From JAAXPZ01 sp965215705 (GTDB lineage: Bacteria; Campylobacterota; Campylobacteria; Campylobacterales; Sulfurovaceae), in contig CBDCEE010000003.1 in NCBI GenBank assembly GCA_965215705.1, positions 1,054,001 to 1,118,000 of the forward strand: a DNA stretch of 64,000 nucleotides, written 5' to 3'. Positions 41,397-50,009 of this stretch are shown here, in pieces. Below the pieces are notes generated by a model that had not been told where the DNA came from, ran no database searches, and saw only the letters and a list, made by a program, of their open reading frames with translations. The translations under genes were made by a program, and so were the position numbers. The stretch's first letter is position 1. The number at the start of each line of letters is the position of its first letter.

Positions 41397-43037
41397 TTGA
41401 TATTCGAAAATCAATATATACAAGAACGTATCAAAAAAGCAGAAAAACTCAGAGCTGAGGGACATAATCCCTACCCTGCAAATATCACCAAAGGCATGCC
41501 CTCGGGTACATTTTTAGAAAAGTTTGCCTATGTAGCAGAGCAGGAAGCAGAAGAGAAAAAAGATGACAGTGTCACTGTCACACTCACCGGACGGATCAAG
41601 TTTGTCCGTATCATGGGTAAAGCAGCCTTTGCTAAACTAGAGGACAATGATGGACTCGTACAGATCTACTACAACCGTGATGAACTCCCGGAAGGGTACT
41701 ACAACACTGTGGTCAAAAAGCTCTTTGAAGTAGGCGATATTATCGAAGTAACTGGCTATCCTTTTGTCACCCAAACAGGAGAACTAACCCTACACTGCAA
41801 AGAGATGAAGATCGTCTCAAAATCGATCTCTCCACTACCTGAGAAGTTCCATGGACTCACAGACCATGAGATACGTTACCGCCAGCGATACCTCGATATG
41901 ATCATGAACCCGGAGGTCAAAAAGAACTTTGAACAGCGAAGCCGTATCGTTTCACTGATCCGACGATTCTTTGAGGATGCAGGTTTTCTAGAAGTAGAGA
42001 CCCCGATGATGCACCCTATCCCTGGCGGTGCCAATGCCAAGCCCTTCACCACTCACCATAATGCACTAGGTGTGGATCGCTATCTACGTATCGCTCCGGA
42101 ACTCTACCTCAAGCGACTCGTAGTAGGTGGGATGGAAGCGGTCTTTGAGATCAACCGAAACTTCCGTAATGAAGGGATGGATCAGACCCACAATCCAGAG
42201 TTTACCTCTATCGAGTTCTACTGGGCATACCACAACTACCAAGACCTCATGAAGATCACAGAAGATCTCTATGACTACCTCTTCGACAATCTAGGAATGA
42301 GCAGAGCACTCACCTATGGAGAGCTGGAGATAGACTGTACCACACCTTTTGCCAAAGTACCCTTTATAGAGGGACTTACAAGCATCGGTGCTGTCCCGGA
42401 AGATGTTGCCAATGACAAAGAGAAAGCGATCGCCTACCTCAAACAACATGGTGTAGAGGTTGATAAAAACCTCACACTTGGCTATCTCCAAGCAGAGCTC
42501 TTTGATGCATTTGTCGAGGAGAAACTCATCAACCCGACCTATATCACCCACTACCCGATCGATATCTCACCCCTCTCTCGCAGAAGTGATGAAGACCCAG
42601 AGGTAGCGGAAAGATTTGAGCTCTTTATGGCAGGCAAAGAGATCGCCAATGGCTTCAATGAGCTCAATGATCCTCTCGATCAGCTACAGAGGTTCAAAGC
42701 CCAAGCAGACACTAAAGAGGCAACAGGAGATGAAGAGGCAATGCATATGGATCTTGACTTTGTCAAGGCGCTGAGCTACGGTATGACCCCAACCGCAGGA
42801 GAAGGTATCGGCATCGATCGATTGGTGATGATGCTGACCAATCAGCACTCTATCCGCGATGTGCTACTCTTTCCAGCGATGAAGCCTGAAGCACCTCAAG
42901 TAGAAACCAGTAATGTAGATGCTTGCAAAAAATGCGGAAATACCAACCCCGAAGAGCTCAAACCTGCCAAAAAAGGCAAAGGCTTTTTCTGTATTGATGT
43001 AGCGGCATGTAAAAAACGCTCTCAAGAGAAACAGTAA
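41397..43037 (+). CDS. lysS: Lysyl-tRNA synthetase (class II), with a C-terminal cysteine extension
   Basis: Charges tRNA-Lys. 546 residues against about 505 in E. coli. OB-fold at about 60-150 (VTVTLTGRIKFVR), class II motifs 1-3 (RFFEDAGFLEVETPM; FRNEGMDQTHNPEFT; GEGIGIDRLVM). After the core ends (DVLLFPAMKPEA) there is a 45-residue tail with CKKC and FFCIDVAAC, a possible zinc ribbon. Start TTG at 41397 after AGAAGGA. It overlaps a tiny downstream ORF (TAATG). Confidence 0.95.
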   Translation: MIFENQYIQERIKKAEKLRAEGHNPYPANITKGMPSGTFLEKFAYVAEQEAEEKKDDSVTVTLTGRIKFVRIMGKAAFAKLEDNDGLVQIYYNRDELPEGYYNTVVKKLFEVGDIIEVTGYPFVTQTGELTLHCKEMKIVSKSISPLPEKFHGLTDHEIRYRQRYLDMIMNPEVKKNFEQRSRIVSLIRRFFEDAGFLEVETPMMHPIPGGANAKPFTTHHNALGVDRYLRIAPELYLKRLVVGGMEAVFEINRNFRNEGMDQTHNPEFTSIEFYWAYHNYQDLMKITEDLYDYLFDNLGMSRALTYGELEIDCTTPFAKVPFIEGLTSIGAVPEDVANDKEKAIAYLKQHGVEVDKNLTLGYLQAELFDAFVEEKLINPTYITHYPIDISPLSRRSDEDPEVAERFELFMAGKEIANGFNELNDPLDQLQRFKAQADTKEATGDEEAMHMDLDFVKALSYGMTPTAGEGIGIDRLVMMLTNQHSIRDVLLFPAMKPEAPQVETSNVDACKKCGNTNPEELKPAKKGKGFFCIDVAACKKRSQEKQ

Positions 43038-43111
43038 TGCCAAAAGTACTAAAATTACTCATTCGCTTTGGACCACTACTGCTCATGCTATTCAGAAAAT
43101 TCAGAAAGTAG
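43037..43111 (+). CDS. Tiny hydrophobic peptide gene overlapping lysS
   Basis: 24 codons (MPKVLKLLIRFGPLLLML...) ending in a basic RKFRK tail, with its ATG overlapping the lysS stop codon. The sequence is an amphipathic or membrane-like helix. It is too short for a firm call; translational coupling to lysS makes it plausible. Confidence 0.35.
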   Translation: MPKVLKLLIRFGPLLLMLFRKFRK

Positions 43112-43300
43112 TCTCTCAGCTCCTATAGCTTAGTGCAACTTGACTCCCATACCGGGATTCTCCGGTGTACCTATATAGTCTTTAGGCATTTCGGAGCTGG
43201 TGACCAGATAGGTATAGATCCCACCTACTACCAGTATCCCTATAATGATCAAACGAATCGTCCATCTTTTCTCTGCACTTTCATTGTTGTTATAATCCCC

Positions 43301-44450
43301 GAATTTAAATCCAAAGTGCAATTTTTAAAAGACAATTTGAAAAAAGAGTTTTTGAGAGTTGTTTCTTTTGGATTTGAAGAGGTTAGATGCTAAAATAACT
43401 TCCAAATCTGACCAAAGATAAAGGAAGTGATATGTCATATACGCATCTAACCCTAGGAGAAAGATACCATATTCAAGCTTATATAAGCAGAGGATATAGC
43501 AATAAAGAGATAGCCAAACAGCTAGGAGTGCATCCCTCGACCATCAGCCGAGAGATACGAAGAAACAAAGGGGATATTGCTGGAACCTATTTTGGATATG
43601 GAGCCCATGATAAATATAAAAAGAGGCAACAAGACCATGCCAGAAAAGCCAATCTAAAACTCACAGATTCTACTATAAAGCTTATCAAAAAGTATCTCAA
43701 AAAAGAGTACTCACCCGAACAGATCTCCGCCACACTGTCTATCAAACACTCCATAACCATATCCCATGTCACCATCTACACATTCATCCATGAAGATAGG
43801 CTGCATAATGGTACACTCCATACAAAGCTCAGACACAAAGGAAAACGAAGAGCCAAGTATGGTAAAGGACGAAAGAACCGTATCCCTAATAGAGTCTCTA
43901 TTGAACAAAGACCTACTATCGTAGATGATAAAATAAGAGTAGGAGACTTTGAAGCAGATACCATCATTGGCAAAGGCAGACAAGGAGCAATCGTTACTAT
44001 AGTAGAGCGAAAGTCCATGTATGTAAAACTCTCACTGCCTGTAAGAAAGAAAGCCCTTATCGTAGCCAATGAGATGATACGACTACTGGGAAGATACAAG
44101 AAACATGTGCACACCATTACCACAGATAACGGTTTGGAGTTCGCCAAACATCAAACCATTGCAAAAAAACTTAAATGTGATTACTATTTCTGTCATCCTT
44201 ATAGCTCTTGGGAGAGAGGACTCAATGAGAATATCAATGGACTCATCCGTCAATATATCCCAAAAGGCAGTAGCTTTGAACATCTCACGGCTAAAGATAT
44301 TAAAAGGATTGAGAACAGACTTAACCATAGACCTAGAAAATCTCTAGGATGGAGAACACCTTATGAGGTATTTCATGAAAATTTAAAGGCTTCATAGGAA
44401 AATTTGGATAGAATTTTTTAGAGGTGAAATTGCACTTTGGATTTAAATTC
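43301..44450 (+). mobile_element. IS30-family insertion sequence, complete
   Basis: 1,150 bases with perfect 24-base terminal inverted repeats, beginning GAATTTAAATCCAAAGTGCA on each end (43301 and the complement of 44450). It carries one intact transposase. No clear 2-3 base target duplication is seen (flanks CCCC and AGGA), so the ends may have changed after insertion. It sits inside the small membrane gene 43130-44495. Confidence 0.9.
43432..44397 (+). CDS. IS30-family transposase
   Basis: 321 residues. N-terminal helix-turn-helix (SNKEIAKQLGVHPSTISREIRRNKG), DDE-type catalytic core with Asp in GDFEADTIIGKG, Asp in TITTDNGLEF and Glu in SWERGLNENINGLIRQY. Ribosome site AAGGAAG. Intact, so the element may still be active. 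Base composition is near that of the neighbours. Confidence 0.95.
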   Translation: MSYTHLTLGERYHIQAYISRGYSNKEIAKQLGVHPSTISREIRRNKGDIAGTYFGYGAHDKYKKRQQDHARKANLKLTDSTIKLIKKYLKKEYSPEQISATLSIKHSITISHVTIYTFIHEDRLHNGTLHTKLRHKGKRRAKYGKGRKNRIPNRVSIEQRPTIVDDKIRVGDFEADTIIGKGRQGAIVTIVERKSMYVKLSLPVRKKALIVANEMIRLLGRYKKHVHTITTDNGLEFAKHQTIAKKLKCDYYFCHPYSSWERGLNENINGLIRQYIPKGSSFEHLTAKDIKRIENRLNHRPRKSLGWRTPYEVFHENLKAS

Positions 44451-44587
44451 AGGATCATCTATCTTATTGAGTGTTGGTTCTGTTTCAAAATTCATTATGA
44501 CTCCTTATATGTGATATCTTCTTTATACTCTCTCTTTTCTTAAATAAGACTAAAAGTATCCGATTATATTTCTGCTATACTTTCAAC

Positions 44588-45505
44588 ATGAAGATACCTC
44601 TACCTATATTTCTCCTTCTGTTTGGACTTCTGTTTTTAAACGCCTGTGGAGGTTCTGATGCTAGCACCAAATCCCCCACACTGCTTTTTAAATCTGGCTT
44701 TGAGCAAGGTGTCTATCTGGATACACCGTATAATGATGGTGGAGGTACTTGGCTCCAGGATATCAAAGGCTCTGATCATCCAGATTTTTCTTGGCCCATA
44801 CAGCTCTGGGAGAGCAATGCTACCTTTCAAGTCCTGGTAGACAGTAGCCTGGACCCTAGCCAATATATCACCAATGAGATCGTCTCCACTACTGGTCATG
44901 ATGGCAACGCCACCAGAGTCATGCGTTCAACCATTCACAGAGCCGCCCAGGAGTGGACACAAGACCCCTATATCCTCATGGAAGCCAAAGAAAAAGGAGA
45001 TCTCTATATCAAATACTGGCTCAAGATGCCAGAAAATTTACTGGAAGTCCTTGGAGATGGCACAAAAGACGATGGGTGGTGTACTTTCTTTGAATGGAAA
45101 ACCTCTGCTGATTACCGTATCGCAGCCTATATCTATGTGGACAAGCAGAACAAACCCTATTGGTATGTACATGGAGATAATGTTGCCAACAGTATAGACG
45201 ATCCTCCCTATGATGAGTTTTGGAAAGAGGAAGATCATACCAACCCTGTACCTGAGAACCAATGGTTCATGGTGGAGTTTTTCTGGCATCGCAGTACAGG
45301 AAGTGAGGGGAGGTTTTGGTGGGCAGTGGATGGTCATATCATCGCTGACCACTATGGTAGCAATAAGATCAAAGACCCTATCGACAGGATCATGCTCTTC
45401 ACCGTCTATTCTGAGAAATACCCTCTTAGCCAAGAGGTCGATGATATCGAGATCTGGGATGGCTTCCCCTGTGGCGAAGGCAAAAGCTATTACAATAAAC
45501 CATAG
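44588..45505 (+). CDS. Lipoprotein with a probable concanavalin-like carbohydrate-binding/lyase fold
   Basis: 305 residues. Signal peptide with lipobox LNAC (Cys20) and GGSDAS following, so membrane-anchored. The body is aromatic- and acidic-rich and beta-like (EGRFWWAVDGHIIADHYG, DDIEIWDGFPCG), the style of polysaccharide lyase or glucanase jelly-roll domains (LamG/PL-like). I cannot name the family firmly. Located between the IS30 element and a LysE exporter; ends 20 bases before it. Confidence 0.65.
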   Translation: MKIPLPIFLLLFGLLFLNACGGSDASTKSPTLLFKSGFEQGVYLDTPYNDGGGTWLQDIKGSDHPDFSWPIQLWESNATFQVLVDSSLDPSQYITNEIVSTTGHDGNATRVMRSTIHRAAQEWTQDPYILMEAKEKGDLYIKYWLKMPENLLEVLGDGTKDDGWCTFFEWKTSADYRIAAYIYVDKQNKPYWYVHGDNVANSIDDPPYDEFWKEEDHTNPVPENQWFMVEFFWHRSTGSEGRFWWAVDGHIIADHYGSNKIKDPIDRIMLFTVYSEKYPLSQEVDDIEIWDGFPCGEGKSYYNKP

Positions 45506-45525
45506 AAATAAAATTAGGAATTCCC

Positions 45526-46152
45526 ATGCTCCCATTCGATACTCTCTGGCTCTTTATCCTCTCATCTCTCGCACTGGCACTTGTTCCCGGCCCTGACAAT
45601 ATCTTCGTACTTACCCAGTCTATGACCAAAGGGGCTCGTGCAGGTATAGCTGTCACTCTCGGACTCATGACAGGGTTGATCGTACATACCACAGCAGTGG
45701 CTCTGGGTGTGGCTGCGATCTTTCAGACATCACAGGTCGCCTTTGATATCCTCAAATACCTCGGTGCTGCCTATCTACTCTATCTGGCCTATCTCAGCTT
45801 CAAAGACTCCTCTTCCTTGGATCTACATACACAACGCACCCCACTCTCCCTCACCCAGCTCTACCGTAGAGGCATCTTTATGAATATCACTAACCCCAAG
45901 GTCACCCTCTTTTTTCTTGCATTTTTACCACAGTTTACAGATGCTTCTGCGGGAAATGTCACTGTACAGATCTTTATGCTGGGAGGACTCTTTATCCTCT
46001 CTGCTTTTGTGGTCTTCGGACTAGTAAGCCTGCTCGCCAGCAAGATCGGAGCCTGGTTTGCCCACTCTCCCAAAGCCAATGTCTGGCTCAACAGAGCCGC
46101 AGGAGGCATCTTCGTAGCATTGGCAGCCAAGCTGGCACTGGTAGAGCGTTGA
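45526..46152 (+). CDS. LysE/RhtB-family amino-acid exporter
   Basis: 208 residues with six hydrophobic segments and the family signature near the first helix: LVPGPDNIFVLTQSMTKGARAGIA. Inner-membrane exporter of amino acids or homoserine-type metabolites; substrate not predictable. AGGA-type site upstream of ATG 45526. Convergent with the reductase gene that ends 6 bases later. Confidence 0.9.
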   Translation: MLPFDTLWLFILSSLALALVPGPDNIFVLTQSMTKGARAGIAVTLGLMTGLIVHTTAVALGVAAIFQTSQVAFDILKYLGAAYLLYLAYLSFKDSSSLDLHTQRTPLSLTQLYRRGIFMNITNPKVTLFFLAFLPQFTDASAGNVTVQIFMLGGLFILSAFVVFGLVSLLASKIGAWFAHSPKANVWLNRAAGGIFVALAAKLALVER

Positions 46153-46158
46153 TACGCT

Positions 46159-47289
46159 CTACCAGAAGTATTTCCGCCCTAGAAGCTTCATTACTTTCCA
46201 TAGTGTTCTAGCTGTACCTACCGGCTCTTTTGTCCCCATCCAATAGCCTGTGACACTCTTCTGAAAACTTGGTTTTTGATAAAAAGAGACCATTTTTTCA
46301 CTCAACTTATCAGAACGTAAAAAGATCTTTTGCAGCAGTTTGAGAAATCTAAATTTCTTGGCATATTCTGTTTTCCATCTTTTTTCATACAGCAGGGGTT
46401 CATCTTTTGCAATCGCTTCTACTGCCATTACCGCTGACTTCATCGCATAGTAAATCCCCTCATAGGTAAAGGGGAGTACCATAGAGGCACTGTCACCGAC
46501 AAAGAATACACCCTGCTCATAATACACCTCTCTCTCCCATTGTGGGATAAAGTAACCTTTCACTTTGGTATTGGAATGGGGAGGAACCCCTGCTTTATTT
46601 AAAAACCTATCCATACAGGATGAGATCTCTTTGGGATCATCACAGCAGACACCTATATTGACCCCCTGGTGGTGTGGAAATATCCAAGCATAGTGCCCTG
46701 GTGCAATATCCTTTCCAAACCAAAACTGACAGGAGTCTGTCTGTACATCCTCTATATCTATATAATGGGTCAATACCCTAGCAGGCGTCTCATGCCGTAG
46801 CCGTTTTCTGATCAGGGAATTCACTCCATCAGCTGCTATAATATATTTTGCTTCGATCTCTATCTCATCTGTGTATGACCGTGCACGAACCTTAATATTC
46901 TCTCCTACCTCTATATCATACGCTTTGGCCTCGATCATTTTTGTACCACCCTGCTGTGCCATCTGGCGTAGGGCTGCATCAAACTCCTGTCTATTCACTA
47001 CTGTAAGTGGTGTTTGTGAGATATCTACCTCTGCTTCCTTCTCTTGAGGAGAGACTATCTTAATCTTCTTCACTCTCTTTTGAATGAGAGATTCAGGTAT
47101 CTCAAACTCCGCAAAGGCACGCAGCATCAGACCGCCACCACAAGGCTTTTTAAAGGAGAAGTCCTTCTCCAGCAGAATATTCTCTATGCCTTGTTTATTC
47201 AGCTCTCTTGCAGCAGTTGCTCCGGCCGGTCCACCACCAATGATCAAAACGTTACATACAAGCTTTTTTATCTCTATCCTCTCATTCAC
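46159..47289 (-). CDS. Geranylgeranyl-reductase-family FAD oxidoreductase
   Basis: 376 residues. FAD motif IIGGGPAGATAARELNKQG near residues 16-34, KPCGGGL after it, a central GDSASMVLPFTYEGIYYAM (second FAD contact) and a C-terminal helix region. This family reduces prenyl chains (in archaea, plants, or menaquinone side chains in bacteria). No isoprenoid gene is adjacent. Divergent from glyA across a 153-base gap that shows only promoter-like AT-rich sequence. Confidence 0.85.
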   Translation of the reverse strand: MNERIEIKKLVCNVLIIGGGPAGATAARELNKQGIENILLEKDFSFKKPCGGGLMLRAFAEFEIPESLIQKRVKKIKIVSPQEKEAEVDISQTPLTVVNRQEFDAALRQMAQQGGTKMIEAKAYDIEVGENIKVRARSYTDEIEIEAKYIIAADGVNSLIRKRLRHETPARVLTHYIDIEDVQTDSCQFWFGKDIAPGHYAWIFPHHQGVNIGVCCDDPKEISSCMDRFLNKAGVPPHSNTKVKGYFIPQWEREVYYEQGVFFVGDSASMVLPFTYEGIYYAMKSAVMAVEAIAKDEPLLYEKRWKTEYAKKFRFLKLLQKIFLRSDKLSEKMVSFYQKPSFQKSVTGYWMGTKEPVGTARTLWKVMKLLGRKYFW

Positions 47290-47418
47290 TATTTAATTCT
47301 TGCCTATTATACTATGATTTATAACATTCTCAGACGAAATTTGCTATAACTATACTTTCTAAAAGCGTCTGCCTAACATTTGTTATGACAACATCTCAAA
47401 AAGTAGAATATACTACGC

Positions 47419-47424
47419 TAAAAT
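47419..47424 (+). promoter_or_regulatory. Possible -10 box for glyA
   Basis: TAAAAT 18 bases before the glyA ATG, with AAGGAA as ribosome-binding site. Weaker than the TATAAT boxes elsewhere in this window. No riboswitch was recognised in the gap 47290-47442. Confidence 0.35.
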
Positions 47425-47442
47425 ATACTTCAAGGAAACCAA

Positions 47443-48693
47443 ATGAGTTATGCGATAGAGAGTTTTGACCCAGAAATCTATGAAACAATCGTGAATGAAC
47501 TAGAGAGACAGACAGACCATCTGGAGATGATCGCTTCTGAGAACTTTACCCTTCCTGCCGTCATGGAGGCGATGGGGTCGGTCTTTACCAACAAGTATGC
47601 CGAAGGATATCCCTATAAGAGATACTACGGTGGATGTGAGTTCGCAGACAAAGCAGAGCAGATCGCCATCGATCGTGCCTGCGAGCTCTTTGATTGTAAG
47701 TTCGCCAATGTACAGCCTCATTCAGGCTCTCAGGCCAACGGTGCTGTCTACGCAGCACTGCTCAAAGCTGGAGAGAAGATCCTCGGTATGGATCTCAGCC
47801 ACGGTGGTCACCTCACCCACGGTTCCAAGCCCAGCTTTTCAGGAAAGAACTACTCTAGCTTTACCTATGGCGTAGAGCTGGATGGTCGTATCAACTATGA
47901 CAAAGTCATGGAGATCGCCAAAACCGTACAACCTAAGATCATCGTCTGTGGGGCTTCTGCCTATGCCAGAGAGATCGATTTTGCCAAGTTTAGGGAGATC
48001 GCTGATGAAGTAGGTGCCATCCTCTTTGCCGATATCGCACATATCGCAGGGCTCGTCTGCGCTGGAGAGCACCCCAGTGCTTTCCCTTATGCAGACGTAG
48101 TGACGACCACCACGCACAAGACCCTCGCAGGTCCTCGTGGTGGTATGATCATGACCAATGATGAGGATATCGCAAAAAAGATCAACTCAGCCATCTTCCC
48201 TGGACTCCAAGGTGGCCCACTCGTTCATGTCATTGCCGCTAAAGCAGTTGGATTCAAATACAATCTCTCAGCAGAGTGGAAAACCTATGCCAAGCAGGTT
48301 AAAGCCAATGCACATACACTCGCAGAGGTACTTGTAGCCAGAGGTTACGACATCGTCTCTGGCGGTACAGACAACCATCTCATACTGGTCAGCTTCCTCA
48401 ACAAAGCGTTTTCTGGCAAAGATGCTGATGCAGCCTTGGGAGCAGCAGGTATCACAGTGAACAAGAACACCGTGCCAGGTGAGACCAGAAGCCCATTTGT
48501 CACTTCTGGTATCCGTATCGGTTCTCCTGCACTGACCAGCAGAGGGATGAAGGAAGCAGAGTTTGAGATCATCGCCAACAGGATCGCTGATGTCCTTGAT
48601 AACATCAATGACAGTGCCCTTCATACCAAGATCAAAGAGGAGATGAAAATACTTGCCAGCAACTTTGTGATCTATGACAAACCGATCTATTAA
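47443..48693 (+). CDS. glyA: Serine hydroxymethyltransferase
   Basis: PLP enzyme interconverting serine and glycine with folate one-carbon units; 416 residues, normal. The N-terminal DHLEMIASENFT, YYGGCEF, and the PLP lysine in VTTTTHKTLAGPRGG (about residue 225). It complements the glycine cleavage operon found at 30244-34722. Gene order lysS-glyA-DUF1882 is as I recall it in Campylobacter. Confidence 0.97.
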   Translation: MSYAIESFDPEIYETIVNELERQTDHLEMIASENFTLPAVMEAMGSVFTNKYAEGYPYKRYYGGCEFADKAEQIAIDRACELFDCKFANVQPHSGSQANGAVYAALLKAGEKILGMDLSHGGHLTHGSKPSFSGKNYSSFTYGVELDGRINYDKVMEIAKTVQPKIIVCGASAYAREIDFAKFREIADEVGAILFADIAHIAGLVCAGEHPSAFPYADVVTTTTHKTLAGPRGGMIMTNDEDIAKKINSAIFPGLQGGPLVHVIAAKAVGFKYNLSAEWKTYAKQVKANAHTLAEVLVARGYDIVSGGTDNHLILVSFLNKAFSGKDADAALGAAGITVNKNTVPGETRSPFVTSGIRIGSPALTSRGMKEAEFEIIANRIADVLDNINDSALHTKIKEEMKILASNFVIYDKPIY

Positions 48694-48701
48694 GGTAATC
48701 T

Positions 48702-49205
48702 ATCATCAAAGTTTTTGATCTGGAGCTCTTCGACGACCACTATTACGTCAAAAGAGATGCTATCGTTGCCAAGATCCCCTTTGGCAACCGCACCTTCTAT
48801 GCCAAATTTGAGCGAATAGACGAGCCACTTACCCCGCTACTTCTCGAACAACACCTTACAAAACAGTACACTATAGCTGCACCACTTCTCAAAAATGGAA
48901 AAACAAACTATCTTCTTATAGAATATAAAGGAGAGGCGTATCAGAAATTTTTCTATCTCATTCAGCATCTTCTTAATACAGAGGAGATAGACGCCTATCA
49001 AATATATCAGGGGAAATCTAAGGACAAGATACAGGTTTTTATCCCTGTACCTCTACTTACGCTGGAAGAAGCCGAAGAGAAAATGGAAACACTCTCTGCT
49101 ATTTTGGAACAGAAGTTGACAAAGCAGTGGAAATGTCTACCATCATCCTCACTGCCTATGGAGTATAATATCGTAACTCTTCCCTATCTAAAGTTGACTA
49201 ATTGA
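48702..49205 (+). CDS. DUF1882-family protein with no standard start codon
   Basis: An uninterrupted frame of 167 sense codons begins right after the glyA stop: ATC ATC AAA GTT TTT GAT CTG..., then ELFDDHYYVKRDAIVAKIPFGNRTFYAKFERIDEPL, which resembles the DUF1882 proteins found after glyA in Campylobacterota. The in-frame stop is TAA at 48696; no ATG, GTG or TTG lies near the start. AAGG at 48692-48695 sits 6 bases before ATC 48702. The start is therefore ATC (48702 or 48705) or CTG (48720). A lost start codon is the alternative. The 3' end overlaps the convergent gene at 49198 by 8 bases. Confidence 0.7.
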   Translation: MIKVFDLELFDDHYYVKRDAIVAKIPFGNRTFYAKFERIDEPLTPLLLEQHLTKQYTIAAPLLKNGKTNYLLIEYKGEAYQKFFYLIQHLLNTEEIDAYQIYQGKSKDKIQVFIPVPLLTLEEAEEKMETLSAILEQKLTKQWKCLPSSSLPMEYNIVTLPYLKLTN

Positions 49206-49968
49206 TAGAAGCATACAGCCCAGTAACTTTATGCATATTGGTCAACATCCCATCCAATTTTTTATAAACCAGTGATGGCATCGTATTCATAGAAGAGCCT
49301 ACACTTCTCATCTTTTCTAGGTAACCATAAGACTTTTCTACTTTTGCTATGAGAGCTTTTATCTCATCTGTATTTTTATCATATTTTTTCAATGTATCCA
49401 TAGAGCTCTTAAAAAGTGCCATTGCATCATCTAGTTTTTTCTTATATACATCATTATCTGTTGCCCACATATTCAAGATATAAAGTCCTGCTATTCTCTG
49501 AGAAAGCATTCTCTGTCTACCGGACATATCTACAATCTCACCTGCTTTACTTGCACTATTTTTCTTGATAGCAACAACCACATCATTGGAATACCCTAAA
49601 AGCTTATCTAGGTCAGCACAGAGTGTTTTACAGATATCCAGACTTGGTTCTTTTTGTATTTGTACTTTGACTGTTACCCATAACTCTTTAACCATAGCTA
49701 TCTTTTTGCTAACCTCTTCATCTTTATTGTATGCAGAGATATCTTCCAAATTTGTGCCAAACTCTATCACTACTTTAGAGAGGTCTCCCTTTGGATCCCT
49801 AAAAGTGCTATTCATTCCGATCATTGCATAATCAGCCAACATCCTTTGGGTCAGCATCCGCTGTTTTCCGGCAATATTGATAGCGTGTTGTGTATTTTTA
49901 ATCTCTTCTGCTTGTAGAGACATTAGCAACATAAGTGGTACGATCAGTACCTGTAGTATTTTTTTCAT
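49198..49968 (-). CDS. Secreted PilJ-type sensor-domain protein (c-di-GMP riboswitch target)
   Basis: 256 residues with a signal peptide (KKILQVLIVPLMLLMSLQA). Two copies of the PilJ/type IV-pilus MCP N-terminal motif: NIAGKQRMLTQRMLADY (about residues 30-46) and DMSGRQRMLSQRIAGLY (about 148-164), each followed by long helices. No transmembrane or signalling domain follows, so it is probably a free periplasmic helical bundle, in line with the secreted PilJ-like family. The leader is a c-di-GMP riboswitch. The ligand is unknown. Confidence 0.85.
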   Translation of the reverse strand: MKKILQVLIVPLMLLMSLQAEEIKNTQHAINIAGKQRMLTQRMLADYAMIGMNSTFRDPKGDLSKVVIEFGTNLEDISAYNKDEEVSKKIAMVKELWVTVKVQIQKEPSLDICKTLCADLDKLLGYSNDVVVAIKKNSASKAGEIVDMSGRQRMLSQRIAGLYILNMWATDNDVYKKKLDDAMALFKSSMDTLKKYDKNTDEIKALIAKVEKSYGYLEKMRSVGSSMNTMPSLVYKKLDGMLTNMHKVTGLYASIN

Positions 49969-49986
49969 TTCATGGCCTTATTTAAC

Positions 49987-50005
49987 AGACTTTGTGAAAA
50001 AGTCT
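49987..50005 (-). promoter_or_regulatory. Hairpin between riboswitch and start codon
   Basis: AGACTTT-TTCAC-AAAGTCT, seven perfect pairs, followed by GTTAAATAAGG and the ATG at 49968. There is no T-run after the stem, so a translational or indirect effect is more likely than an intrinsic terminator. Part of the possible expression platform of the c-di-GMP riboswitch. Confidence 0.5.
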
Positions 50006-50009
50006 AACA

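Larger units (their letters stand above)
43130..44495 (-). pseudogene. Small membrane-protein gene split by an IS30 element
   Basis: The 5' part, 15 codons (MNFETEPTLNKIDDP) with a perfect AAGGAG site 7 bases upstream, is at 44451-44495. The 3' part, from GDYNNNESAEKRW through one hydrophobic helix (IRLIIIGILVVGGIYTYL) to VKLH, is at 43130-43300. The 1,150-base IS separates them. Removing it joins DDP to GDY in frame, a 71-codon gene. The 3' part still has an open frame from ATG at 43321, inside the IS end, giving a 63-residue product MHFGFKF-GDYNNN.... Function of the original protein unknown. Confidence 0.78.

Noticed and set aside
43301..44450. Target-site duplication of the IS30 element
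   Set aside because: Flanking bases (CCCC on the left, AGGA on the right) do not give a 2-3 base repeat, even when the ends are shifted by one or two bases.
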